Below, piece after piece: positions 1 through 11,303 of a stretch of DNA of 64,000 nucleotides. Position 1 is the first letter of the stretch. Each line of letters opens with the position of its first letter. The position numbers and the translations under genes were made by a program. The stretch covers positions 1,418,412-1,482,411 of the forward strand of contig JAQFVV010006335.1 of NCBI GenBank assembly GCA_028023455.1. The letters run 5' to 3'. The notes beneath the pieces are model-generated. The model was not told the DNA's origin. It did not search any database and saw nothing but the letters and a program-made list of their open reading frames with translations. Source of the DNA: Epiperipatus broadwayi (Eukaryota; Onychophora; Udeonychophora; Euonychophora; Peripatidae).

Positions 1-2960
1 ACCGGTATGAATGTGGAATAAGATAAGACTTTGATGATGTTCTACATTAAGACCATAGCATAGTGACATAACAGTGTCCTTATTATTCGTTATATGTTTT
101 ACTCATATTTATTATATTTTTTCCATATTATTGACAAATTTTCTTGAATGGATTATCTTTCCTATTAACATTAAGAAATTACACATAGGTATAGGGGCCC
201 TCTCCAAGAAGGATGATCATAACCATTGTGAATCAGACAGTAAGTGTTACTTTATGATGCAACTGTGAATAAATTAATTAGTAAGTCAGATTCATGATCT
301 TTTGAACTATATATATATATATATATAATTTTAAACTTTGTAAATAAAGATTGTCAGGGTATGGACTTTTATCATGGGATTTAGAAATAGGATATCCATT
401 ATATTTAGCTCTTAACATGATAGAGAGCTACCCTTGACTTAGACAATTATATTTGTGTTAATATTGTTAAATTAAATTTGTTATTTAATAAATGTTATTA
501 AGGTATTTTAATCAATTTGATATTTGCCTTGCCATCATCATTATGTATTCACACCACTAATTATATATGCTAAACCTTAATATCCACATATTTCTCCTTA
601 TGTGTATTCTGATATCAGAAACATCCTGTGAAAGTGTGTTAATTTATCCTCACTTATATAAAGGTGCAGTAGTTGTTAACCTGAGTGATCCCATCCCTGA
701 AGAGTGGCATGTCAATTCTCCCTGAGTTCAAATACTAAGGCATAATGGAACCAAAAAGGGATGTGAAATGTGAATGAACTAGTCCAAATTACATCTAAGT
801 TTAATGAGTAAATATTGATCTAACTCACTGAAGGTAGATGTGATCATAAGCTAAGCACTTCATCACAACATCTCCAGCATCCCATTCAAAGACCCCAAGT
901 CCAGCCATAGTTGATGCATTCCCCCTTTCTTGTCACAACGACTGGTGTATTACAATATATATATATATATGAAAAACAAAAACAAGTTATATATCATGTA
1001 ACTTGATATCGCTTGCATTTATGATCAATAGATGGAGCTTTTCCAAAACCTCTGTACAAGCATATTTTGATTACATAAATGTCAAAAGAGTCAGAATTCT
1101 CTATCTCTTTCATTGGCTCCACTTTCAGATCAGCTGATTTCAAACTAATTTGCTATCATCAGTCAAGGGTAGTGCTCAGAAACTAGATCTAAACACTAAT
1201 TCCCTATGCAACACATTCCTATTAGTTTGCAAGCATGAATTTTTCAGACACATAATGTCTTCAAACCCAGCCTAACAAGCCAGATAGCTTGTTATATATA
1301 TATATATATATAACAAGTACATATCTTAGGAGCAGTATAAGACACTGATTATGTTATAAAACTATATTGTAAGCACTGTGGATTAATGACCTGTTAAAAA
1401 ATAACCTGATCATCAGCAGTGAAATTTTAATGCCCTATATATTAAAAATCTGTTATTCTGCAAATATTTTATAAAATGATAATTAAAGTAATTTATTTTA
1501 AAATCGGACATGATTTAATTAAATGTCAACTCAAAATTTTATTATGAGACACCTGACATCTGTTTGATCAAGTAATAATCAAGCTGTATATATCATTATA
1601 AATGATCGATAACTGACTGGAAAAAATGCATTTATTATCACCGACTATATATATTATAAATAGCTTTTTAAGTTAATGCTTAACATGGCTTTTTTTTTTT
1701 AAATTTAAAACTTAAGGATGCAAAGAAAAAAGATTAGCTTTTGAAGTGGAAGTAAGACTACTTAAAAGAAATCTAAAGATTTAAAATATTTTATACATTT
1801 TTTTAAAACAAATTAGGTATCAAAACTTCTGGTGAAGTTGGGCAATAACTTATATAACACTAAAATTGATAGCAGATTAATTTCTTCAGAGATTTGATGA
1901 CATAAAAAATGTAAAATTTATTTTATACTTATGCTGATCACTTTCCTATTGATAAAATTAAAAATTACCCCCCCCCCCCTACACCAAATAAAATCTCCTA
2001 AATTTACAAAGTATTTTATATGGATTAGTTTCAGTTCTGTTGAAAGAAAAAAAATTGAATTTAAGAAGACAATAGAAAAACATGAATGACACAAAAGATG
2101 AAACATTTGAGAAGAACAAACAAGTATATATATATATATAATTTTTAACTATAAATACACATTTAAATTTAAAATCTGAAAAAGTATATTACCCATTACC
2201 ATTGTTAAATTAAGAATAATTTGCTCTATTTATGGTAGTATCATGTATTGCAAGATTAAGTATAAATTGAATAATAAAGAAAGAAATAATTTTTAACTTT
2301 CTCTATATGAATTTATATTTATTGTTTTGTTTAACATCAGTTAATAAATTTTATTTATATGCATAAATATCTATGGTTATTCATGTTATTTTTACAATAT
2401 GCTTTTATTACAATCAGACAAAAAACAAGCCGATTTTCATACATTTATAAAACAAGATTGTGTCAACAAGAATATCACATAATGTTATACTCAAGTATAA
2501 TTTAAAAAGTGTGAGTTCACAAAGAGAAACATAATATCTGTTATGAAATCTTTAGAGACTCTTTTATCTTTCTTATTCTAAAATTACAATTACAAAAATA
2601 TTTATAATTTGATATATATTTGACATTTTTTTGAGAAATGTAACATAGCTATAATATTTTTTTATAGTTAAAGTTTGACAAATTATATAGAGTAGATGGA
2701 GTGATTTAAATTAGGAAAGCATACTGAATGATGATGACACATAAAATGATGTTGTGAATTTCATAGTTGAAGAAACTAGCAGTAGTTATAATTCTAAGAA
2801 TGATTTTTAATATAATTTGGCTTGAATGAATGACAAATTGGAGTTTTATGTCTCTTTTTTGCATTTAACAATTTTTCATACTGTTGTAATTTAATTATAG
2901 ATGTTTGAGATGCTTCAACAACATGACACTTTTTTAAATACATAAATAAAGACATATAAA
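1..2960. other. AT-rich noncoding stretch
   Basis: I see no supportable gene here; the open frames are short, low-complexity and unlike any family I recognise. It holds (TA)n tracts near 308-327, 954-970 and 2125-2140 and a run of 12 C at 1968-1979. Confidence 0.6.
1288..1317. repeat. Palindromic (TA)n hairpin
   Basis: A TA tract is bounded by CTTGTTA on the left and TAACAAG on the right, so the whole 30 bp is a perfect palindrome. It may be a hairpin-forming site or simply a TA tract in a symmetrical context. Confidence 0.7.
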
Positions 2961-2964
2961 TAAT

Positions 2965-3025
2965 AAATGATCCCCAAAATGAGTTTTATGCTGGATCAGC
3001 TTTCATCAATTAGCCCAGGTAACCA
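2965..3025 (-). ncRNA. Decayed hammerhead ribozyme relic
   Basis: On the minus strand this aligns with the better hammerhead at 31285-31345 across stem I, core and stem II. The core reads TTGATGA instead of CTGATGA, stem II is GCTG/CAGC, and the GAAA box is TAAA. Two core changes predict loss of cleavage. A (TA)n tract follows at about 3034-3050. Confidence 0.5.
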
Positions 3026-3054
3026 TCACTCATTTATATATATATATATTAAAG

Positions 3055-3575
3055 ATTCAGTATTCACCAATAGTAAATGATTACATTTTGAATTGCAAGT
3101 TGTAAACTAACCCCACCCACTTCTTTGACATGATCCATTCTAAATAAATACATTAATGATTGTTGCTAATTATTTATTAAACTATAAATTATCTCTAGCA
3201 CAGATAGAAATTTTAAACCTCAGTTAAAGATTGATATATGTATTTTTTTAATTAAACACGTGCAATAATATTTCATTTTTTTCCATGTGTAATATATATT
3301 ATAGGTCTTTTTAATGACATCTACACCATCATACATTCTTGAAATATATTAATAAGTTAAAATGAGGTTGAATTACTCGTATTTTGAAGTACATTATGCA
3401 TGTGATTAATTAAAAAAATAAATGTATTAATCTTTAACTGTGATTTGAAATTTATATCTGTTCAAGAGACAAATGATTAAGGATAATCATTAAGTATTTA
3501 TCTGGAGTGGATTGTCTCAATGTTGTGGGTGCCGTAAGTTTGACACCTGTGAATCAAAATGTAATAAGTTTTATT
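3055..3575. repeat. Foldback repeat with ~160-190 bp arms
   Basis: The left arm (about 3055-3245) is the diverged reverse complement of the right arm (about 3418-3575), with a ~170-bp spacer. Shared blocks include TTAATCTTTAACTG and the run from TATTTATCTG to AAAATGTAA. Another plus copy lies at 6195-6360 and a minus copy at 43166-43337, so it is an interspersed family. It begins just beyond the TA tract next to the ribozyme relic at 2965-3025. Confidence 0.7.
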
Positions 3576-4309
3576 TTAAATATGTCATTTTATTTCTCCA
3601 ATTATGTAAATCAAAATCATATATTTTTTATTTTTTTCTGGATTAATGTAATATTTAAATAAATGCTATGGACATTCATACATAAAAGGCAGTCTTCATA
3701 ATTTAAACTTTGATTTCATTAATGCCCAGTATTTTTTCAATATGTAAAATATATTCCCAGCAATCTAATTTCTTTAGTGTTCTCGATTTTTATATATAAT
3801 TAATAATTGTTTAAATATTCAAAAACATTTAATTATTACTTAAATAGCCATTTCTTTGAAAGATGAATACTTGTATATTTTCTGTTTATTGGTAAATGGT
3901 CTTTTGTTATTGCCCATGCCTCCTTTCTTAATCATTCATTTTCTTTTCTCCTCCCAATGCACACCATTCCCACCTTTGATAAATAAAATTTTTGATTATA
4001 TTTCTGTTTATGGTTGATAAACAACAAAGTCTCCTTTCTTATTCTCGAGTGATTTTTTTTCTATAGGTATTTATGCAGGGCCAGTCTAGTTGACAGATTA
4101 GTCCTTGATTCATCTTAAGATACAAAATTGCATGTAGATTGGTTGTGTTGTATTTTGTAGACAATAACAATTATTCTGTTGAATGATTAAACAGTTTTTT
4201 AAATGAAGGGGAAGTTTGAAAGGTTTTGCTATATTATTCTATGCATAATCATTTTAATTTTAATTATAGTTTGAGAATATAGAGAGGTTAATCCATTTTT
4301 AGCCTCCAT
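3576..4309. other. AT-rich noncoding stretch
   Basis: No gene is supportable. The sequence near 3960-4020 loosely resembles the tandem repeat that follows. Confidence 0.5.
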
Positions 4310-5010
4310 TTGTTGATGATGAAAGGATTTTATTTTATTTTGTAATAAAATATATTAATGGCGATCTATGATTTTTTATCTACCTTTTTTTACATATTTA
4401 TAATATTTTTTGTATCTAAAGCTTACAATAAAAAAATATAATTTATTTTATTATAATAATTTATCATTCTTCTTCTAAAGAAAGCAACCAACAGTTCTCA
4501 CATTAAATTGTTTTAGTTATTTTGCAAATAGAAATAATTTTATTTCTCCATTTATTTGCAATCTATGGCTATACTCTCTACTTTTTTATATGTACATTAT
4601 AATAGTTTTAGTATGTAATGCTAATAATCAATATAAAATTTATTTTATTATAACTGATCATCATTTTACTAAAAAAATGTGACCAACTAATTGCAATTGT
4701 AAGTGATCATGATTGTATTCTCTGTTTATGGTTATCTATGGTTATATTTTTGTTTTACTTCTTATATAATTATAATCTTTTTTGTAGTTAATGGTTATAA
4801 TAAATAAAATGAAATTTATTTAAATATAATATCTGATTGTAGTTTTATTAAAGGAAATCAACCAATTGATCTCAGTTAGATTTGGTATTGGTTGCATTCC
4901 AAATAAAAGTAATCTTATTCCTCCATTTTTCTGCAACATTTTAAAAACTTTTTATATGAATATTATTATACTTATTGCAAATAAACCTTATAATAATAAA
5001 AAAATCAAAT
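4310..5010. repeat. Diverged ~190-bp tandem repeat
   Basis: A unit recurs with starts near 4381, 4577, 4755 and 4940. Recognisable blocks are CT(A)CTTTTTTA followed by ATTATAAT, then AAATTTATTTTATTATAA and (A)ACCAAC(A/T). About 3.3 copies are present, each with many substitutions and small indels, so the array is old. No coding content. Confidence 0.6.
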
Positions 5011-5177
5011 ATGGAATCTTAATTATATCTTAACATAACACTAGTCTTAAAAGAGATATTGCTGTAGCATTTACATTATACAAATGACCTTGTAACCATT
5101 TCTGGTTAATAATGGGTTTGTCTTAAAAAATCTCAAATGAAGAACAAAATGATTCATATGAAATCAATAAAGTTAAA

Positions 5178-6085
5178 TTAGAACTTACAAATTGGTTTCA
5201 AGTATTAGTATATTTTGAACATGATTCAGATTTGAGTAAAATTAATAAGAAAATAACTGATATACTTTTAAAAATTGCAACAAAGATACCTAGTAGCAAA
5301 AAGCACCAATTGACCAATAAAATTTCTACACAGACTAGAGAATTTATGAAGAAAATAAGAAATATGAAGATATACACAAATGATGTATTAAAAATAATTG
5401 AATACCTAGAATTCTATAAAATGTTGCAAAAAGAGTTGAAAATGATATAAGAAAGTGTAATTGTGAACTAATAACGAAATCTGTAGAAGAGAATAAAAGT
5501 TTCAAGAGTGTAAAACAACATTTTGGTATTGGTAGGAAATTTATATTTGCAATAAAGAAAAAAAATGAAACTATTACTAAAAAGAGAACTGACATCATGT
5601 AATGGGTAGAATATTTCTATCAATAATTATATAGTAATAAAAAACAAGTACTTCCTATATCTATTATATATTCTGAATTGCCCAGAATTTTAAATGAAGT
5701 GAGACATGCAGTTAAATTTATAAAGAAAGAAAAGGTTCCAGGTAATGATTGAATTATAATTGATATATTAAGAGAAGTAGGTGAAGAAATATAATTTTTT
5801 TAGCAAAGTTAAATGATAAAGATGTGTCAGATAATTGGAAAAATGCAGTATTAATATTAATATTTAAAAAAGGTGATAAAGAAAATATTAGAAATTACAG
5901 CCTTTTATCAGTTTTATACAAAATTTTTACCAAGATAATTACAACTTGTCTACAGAGAACATTGGATTTTCACCAACCAAAAGAACAAGCTAGATTTAAA
6001 AGTGGTTTTAGTACAGTAGATGGTATCCAGGTATTGAGAAAAGTTATAGAAAGGACAAATAAATATGATATTTTTGTATGCTACT
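5178..6085 (+). pseudogene. Internal fragment of RTE-clade LINE
   Basis: This aligns base for base, with indels and stops, to about 47770-48700 of the better RTE copy in this window. It covers the linker between endonuclease and reverse transcriptase and the start of the RT. Recognisable pieces are the linker around 5232-5450 and the RT N-terminal part at 5824-6060, including the N-terminal RT block QARFKSGFSTVDGIQVL. The endonuclease, RT catalytic motifs and C-terminus are missing at both ends. It is a dead internal relic; lack of the 3' end is unusual for simple 5' truncation and suggests later deletion. Confidence 0.9.
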
Positions 6086-6194
6086 GCCTGTTTAAAATTT
6101 GTATTCGGCAGAGTATTATTATATCTATAAGATATTACACATGGGAAAGAGAAAGGTTACTAATTATGTGTGTGTAAAATAAATAAAAAAGCAG

Positions 6195-6360
6195 ACATAT
6201 TAATCTTTAACTGAGGTTTAAAGTTTATATATGTGCTACAGATAATCTCTAGTTTCAATAATGATTAGTAATCATCATTATTGTATTTATCTGAAATGAA
6301 TGACATTGGAGTTGTGAGTGGATGGAGTTTGACCAGTGGTAAATGAAAATGTAACAATCG
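6195..6360 (+). repeat. Solo arm of the 3055-3575 foldback family
   Basis: This is a close plus-strand relative of the right arm at 3418-3575, from TTAATCTTTAACTG through TTTATCTGAAATGAATGACA to AAAATGTAAC. It carries an added local palindrome (AATGATTAGTAATCATCATT). It sits about 110 bp after the LINE fragment. Confidence 0.7.
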
Positions 6361-7329
6361 ATTAATTCATTTGAAAAACTTCTATTCATAATTATATAGT
6401 AATATATTTTATGTTTTGGTATATTTACTTGAAAAAAAAAAAACTAGTGATAGAGGGGGTTAATACGTGCACGAAATCCTCAAATATATGATATGAGACT
6501 TGATAATATCGTTTGGACTTCAACGAAGTTAAAAATCATTGTTTTCTTTTTTTTAAATATTTATTGTATAATTAAAATAAATTTGTCATAGAGAAAAATT
6601 CCAAATGTCCATAGGTTAAGAAAAAAAAAGAAGAATATATGAAAAACTTCCAATTTTGAGTTCATTTTTTATATCACTGAAATGAGTTTCTTTGCAACAT
6701 TTTTGATGAATGCAACAAAAATATTTCTTTTTTCTCTTATTAAACAAATTGAAAATTAAAGGACTTTTGCCTATTCTGAATTGCTATACATTAATCAGCA
6801 ATTTTGTAAACAATACACATTTTTTAAAGCACCAAGAGGATGTCAAATGAAATTTTAAGCATGTCCTTTGAATGCAATATAATTTAACAAAACATATTTC
6901 ACATATGATCCTATAAAGTTTAAAATATTTATGGTCAATAATATAAGGTCTGATTATAATGGGCTTCAAAAATACATAATATATTATTTTGAAGCTCATT
7001 ATACCGGACCAACTTTTGGTAGAACCATGCTAGCACATAGAATAAAACTGTAAGATAGAGTTGGTATGACACCACTAAAAACCTGCAGAGCCCTGCTATA
7101 TATTATAACATTCAGAAAAACGATTATTTTCTGCTCTTTCTTCTTGTTTTCATTTCCTGCAAAACATATTTCATTAAAATATTCTTATTTTTTAGATATA
7201 TCTAATCAAGTTTTTTCTTCTATCTCTTATTTCATAAATCAATCTTTTTTTTATTTACTCTTTCCAAAACTTTGTTTATCATTTTAGTAATCCAACCATT
7301 TGTTTCTATTTGTTTCTATTTTTTACCCA
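6361..7329. other. AT-rich noncoding stretch
   Basis: No gene or clear repeat is supportable here; short hydrophobic frames on either strand look like composition effects. Confidence 0.5.
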
Positions 7330-8265
7330 TTGTGTTCCTTAACCATATAGGAGAACACTCATATTAAAGCATTTATTTATTTTTTTCCCTTTAATTATCT
7401 CTTCAAAGAGCCACAAAACATCTTCTTTCTCTTAGTAAATTCCTCATTTGTCAATTATCTTTGTTTTTTTATCCAACTATCCAAACATCTAAATTGTTCA
7501 TCTATCATACTTTATTATTATGAATTTAGGCTTATTGTATTTTTCTCTATCCATTATTATCTGGTCTTCACAACTTTAATTTTCATTCCGTATTCCTTCC
7601 TCTAATTTACTCAACATATTCTGAAGACTCTTTTTGTCCTAGCTGTAGGAGCTACATCATCTGCCCATCTTATTTTTATTATTTTATCTCCAATATTAAT
7701 TTATCTGCATTCAAAATACCTATCTAACATGTCTTCTAAATAGGTATTAAAAAGCACAAGTGCTAAAGCATTATTGCCTACTTTCTCTATGTTCATCACA
7801 ATAATTATTCTCGAATCTGATTCTCACTATTTGTACAGTATACATATTCCAAATCAATATTATCTCTTTCTCTCCAAAATAGTCCTTTATTTAATATGAT
7901 CATAAGTTTATTACAGATTACTCTAACAAATGCTTTCTTCAAATCCACAATACATATACCAATTTTTTTATCTTTTTCAATATATCTATCTGCAATTATA
8001 TGAACAAGAGCAATATCATCTCTTGTACTTTTCCCTCTCCTAAAACTCAACTATTCTTCTTTAATATACTAGTATTATTCTTTACCATAAATTCTTTGAG
8101 CTAAACTCCTCAATAATATTTTCGAATCTTGAGATAACAAACTTACTGTTCTGCACTCCTCACATCTAACAGTTTTAGCATCATTATAAAATAACAAAAT
8201 GTCATTGAGAATTAATGTAAAATATTTATTGCATATATTGTATACATTTATTTGGATATACATGG
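7330..8265 (-). pseudogene. Decayed LINE reverse transcriptase, second family
   Basis: Reading the minus strand from 8265 down, in shifting frames, the classic order of a non-LTR reverse transcriptase appears: CEECRTVSLLSQDSKILLR and LAQRIYGK (8075-8170), then FRRGKSTRDDIALVHII and a motif A relic IVDLKKAF (7900-8050), then RWADDV (motif C, near 7655), a GMKIKV relic near 7585 and SVLLYG near 7350. The wording differs from both other LINE families in the window. Motif A has lost its second acidic context (KKAFVRV) and frameshifts separate the blocks, so it is dead. I place it near the RTE/BovB-like group by its CEEYRTISLLS-like block, with moderate confidence. Confidence 0.8.
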
Positions 8266-8861
8266 GGCCCTGTATACCTTAATGCAGTGGTAAAGAGATT
8301 CGGCAGATGAAGTTATATGGATCACGACTTCAACTAGATCTATCACTTTCAATGTTCGGTTTTTTTATGAACTCAAGAAAATAATTTATTTATATATCTG
8401 ATCTTTTTTTTTTAATATTGTCAAAATGTTTACTCTATATGCACACGTGTATTGCAATTATTACTGAAACAAATAACAGTAAATATCTTTTTCTTTAAAA
8501 AAATATGTTGAAATTAGAAAATTGTGTAAATTGATATTTTTAATTAGACGGAACATCAAAGAAAAGGCTGTCGCTGTAAGGAATTTTTCAGCCTTGAACT
8601 GAAAATAAACAATCAAAGAAAGGCTGCACATACTATTACTTTTTTTACAAACAACATTTCTTTTTAAATTTAATTAATTTCTTGAACAAATTTTACTATC
8701 ACAAACAAAAATGTGAGAGGTTTACTAGATATTAAAAAAAGAGAAAAATTTACACTTAATATCAAATGTCAACAAGTAGTGAGATATTTTGTTTTTATTA
8801 TTTTTTAGCTAAAAAAGCAGTTTTGCAACGAATATTTATTTCTTTATTTTTTTTCCACGCG
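8266..8861. other. AT-rich noncoding stretch
   Basis: No gene is supportable. Homopolymer A and T runs are frequent. Confidence 0.5.
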
Positions 8862-8960
8862 CGTCAAAACATCGGCCGGGAAGCGAACCTGCAAACCCGG
8901 GGCAACTACTTGTAAGACAGCTGTGCTTACCGCTCGACCACCAACGCTTGACGAATATTA
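8862..8960 (-). repeat. tRNA-like repeat (SINE head or tRNA pseudogene)
   Basis: On the minus strand, box A-like TGGTCGAGCGGTAAGC and box B-like GGTTCGCTTCC lie at tRNA-like spacing within about 80 nt, and the ends pair (CGTTGG with CCGATG) as an acceptor stem would. The anticodon arm does not fold convincingly. A second full copy at 51985-52100 and a fragment at 33391-33420 share the same body, which supports a dispersed repeat over a single functional tRNA. The G+C content stands out from its surroundings. Confidence 0.65.
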
Positions 8961-9604
8961 ATTTTTGTTGTTATTATTATTGAATCAATCATAATATTGC
9001 CATTATTATTTTCTTCTATTTTTTTTTTTTTTTGCTTTATTTATATGTGTTAAGTTCTCTGTCTAAAATGAAATTAAGATTTAATATGCCTAGTACAAAA
9101 TATTTAATTATTTATTTAACTTACATAGCAAAAAAAGTACAATCAAATGATTGAATATTTAGTAATTTGCAGAAGTTGAAGCACCAAATGTGATCTCTGG
9201 GATTTTATTCCTGCACCTTAAATTCCAAAGTCTTTTTTTCTACCTCTATAACAAACCACAAAGATCTCTGCTTTAATAAGAGAGTTTAATGTGATTATTG
9301 AACAAATTGGATTTTTAAATGATAATAATCTTCATAAGAATGGGACTATTATTAGCAATGATAACCCTTTAATAAATTGACTTTTTTTTTGCTAGCCCTG
9401 GTGACAATTTTTGACAATATTCAACATTTGACTTTAATAATGGATTAAATACATTTGATTTGACTTGTTATAAGTTTTATAAAGTTTTTGGATTGAATTG
9501 TTTTTGCTTTATATTATTTTGTTTTATTATAATCTTATATGAAAATATGAAGAATAAGAATTTTGGTTGTATAGATATAATATTTGTATAATTTTTTTTT
9601 TAAG
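8961..9604. other. AT-rich noncoding stretch
   Basis: No gene is supportable. It may be the 5' noncoding part of the PLE that follows, because a hammerhead-like motif comes next, but I see no motif that proves it. Confidence 0.4.
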
Positions 9605-9655
9605 TTGTAGATCTGAAGAAGAATACTAGTACAGTCGAAACTGTAATAATAAATA
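9605..9655 (+). ncRNA. Hammerhead-like motif, possible 5' pseudo-LTR of PLE
   Basis: CTGAAGA (9613-9619) is followed 17 nt later by GAAA (9637-9640) within GTCGAAACTGTAATA. Stem II can form only weakly (ACT/AGT). The same arrangement recurs after the PLE at 11138-11180. PLEs are known to carry hammerheads in terminal pseudo-LTRs, and the pair brackets the PLE body as expected. Activity is doubtful. Confidence 0.4.
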
Positions 9656-10123
9656 ATATTTGCTTAAAGTGTTAAAGGAATGTTGATGAAGTTTATAGTG
9701 AAGTTTACAAATGTTACACATTTTAAAATATCATATTTGACATTTGCCTAATTTGAATAACAAGTAAACTGGGTACATAATGAAAACAAATTATTTTTTT
9801 ATTCATTTGCTTAATGTCCAGAAAAGCAATCAAACTAATGACTTCAGAAAATTGATAAGATCATTGTTAACTAAAATTTATTTTTAAAATGAAAAAGTAT
9901 AAATGTGATGCTGCTTCTATTGGTCATTATGCTTCAGAGTGGAAAACAATTTTTAAGTTTTATCTATATCTCCTATCTGATTGTTTAATTATATAAGAGC
10001 CACAAGGGCTAGTTTGCTTTTCATTTAATTAATAAAACAATCATTGTCATTTACTGGGATTACATAGGAATCTTAAAATAGAAATTAAGATTTATTTCTA
10101 ATTTCTTTTATATTACATTTTCA
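9656..10123. other. Noncoding stretch upstream of PLE body
   Basis: No coding similarity is seen. The PLE reading frames begin abruptly after a TTTCAG at about 10120-10125, which resembles a splice acceptor but is more simply a truncation point. Confidence 0.4.
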
Positions 10124-11120
10124 GTCAAAAAACCACCTATATGGTTGAAGTATGTTGATTATACCATTGTTATTTGGCCTCATGGTAAGTATGCTCTTGA
10201 TGACTTTTTAATTTTTTAAACACTTTTCACAAAAATGTTAAATTTACTATGAAAATAGAAAATAATAATCAATTACATTTTTAGATGTTTTGATTAAAAG
10301 AAAAGAAGATGGTTCTTTATCCCATGGTATATATAAAATTCCAACACACACTGGGAGGTCTCTACATTTTTTCTCATCACCATCTGGCACAACTTTTCAG
10401 TGGCAAAGACATTATTGGATAGAACAAAGAGACTTTCTGATGACAGTCATTTTCACCATGACATTTCTGCTACTAATAAAATGCTTCTTGATAATGGTTT
10501 TAATTAGAACATTATTAATAGGGCCTATACATATAAAGAGAAAAAAAATTGATGCATCAGAAATTAAGACAATTTTACCATATATAAAAGGAGTAACTTA
10601 TAAAATTGGTAACATTTTAAAAAATAATAATATTCACACAGTTTACACTACCTTTAAAAAAATATGAAATATTTCCACTTCCTAAAGATAAAATTTTTTT
10701 GGAGTGTCATGGTGTATATAAAATTACATGTAGGGTTGGTTTACATGCATATATTGGACAGACTAATCATAGAATAAATATTAAAAAGTAAGACTACATT
10801 GTGGCAGTCAGACAAAAATCCAATTCATCAGCTATTTATTCTCATGTAAAATTAACTAATCATGATATCAATTTTGAAAAAAACTAATATTTTAGCAAAA
10901 ATTTAACAATATGACCAGAGATTGATAAAAGAAGCCATAGAGATTTTTAAAAGGCACAAGAGCATAAATGAAAGGTGTGAATTAAAGAAGATTAACAAGA
11001 TTTGGAAGAAGCTATTGGAAGAGAAAATAAAATTTAAAACTTCTCAACCAATAGAATTTAAATATGAGGATAAAGAAAATGATAAAAAAAAACAATTTTA
11101 AATCTCATACACATTCTTAT
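10124..11120 (+). pseudogene. Decayed Penelope-like element, RT end plus GIY-YIG
   Basis: Across three frames the C-terminal half of a PLE polyprotein can be followed. RT motif C is YVDYTIVIWPHG (10150-10185), decayed from YVDD. FTMKIE and FLDVLIKRKEDGSLSHGIYK follow, then PTHTGRSLHF (to 10370). A frame change leads to LLDRTKRLSDDSHFHHDISA and the linker LPYIKGVTYKIGNIL (10570-10620). Last comes a GIY-YIG endonuclease remnant with GVYKITCR and AYIGQTNHRI (about 10710-10780). PLEs copy RNA into DNA with a telomerase-related RT and cut the target with the GIY-YIG domain. The N-terminal RT motifs are absent and stops are frequent, so the copy is dead. Hammerhead-like motifs lie on both sides. 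Confidence 0.85.
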
Positions 11121-11137
11121 GACTTGATAAAGAGGAT

Positions 11138-11180
11138 GCTCTGAGGAAGGTACTTGATATTGTACTGAAACAGCATCATT
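11138..11180 (+). ncRNA. Hammerhead-like motif at PLE 3' end
   Basis: CTGAGGA (11141-11147) and GAAA (11167-11170) flank a sequence whose GTAC and GTAC halves can pair as stem II around an AT-rich loop. It continues CAGCATC, which could supply a minimal stem III and an ATC cleavage triplet. It lies directly downstream of the PLE endonuclease remnant. Confidence 0.4.
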
Positions 11181-11189
11181 TAGCTATTT

Positions 11190-11303
11190 CACTACACAGA
11201 GTATTCCACAAATAATATATATATATATCATCAACCATTATCAATTCACTACACAGAGTATTCCACAAATAATATATATATATATCATCAACCATTATCA
11301 ATT
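11190..11303. repeat. 57-bp tandem duplication at LINE 3' tail
   Basis: Two adjacent 57-bp units (11190-11246 and 11247-11303) run from CACTACACAGAGTATTCCAC through a TA tract to ATCATCAACCATTATCAATT. The last block is the reverse complement of the RTE element's 3' terminus, so the duplication joins element tail and flank. Confidence 0.85.

Noticed and set aside
1120-1175. Hammerhead-like CTGATGA...GAAATCAGCTGATC on the minus strand
   Set aside because: Core spacing is right and stem III could form, but the 14 bases between core and GAAA make no stem II and stem I does not pair.
8827-8960. ACGAATATT on both sides of the tRNA-like repeat as a target-site duplication
   Set aside because: The 51985-52100 copy carries a similar ACTAATATT at the same end, so it appears to be part of the repeat.
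10120-10290. A spliced exon at 10126-10184 (TTTCAG ... GGTAAG)
   Set aside because: The peptide is PLE RT motif C and the following PLE residues continue directly in shifted frames, so an intron is not needed.
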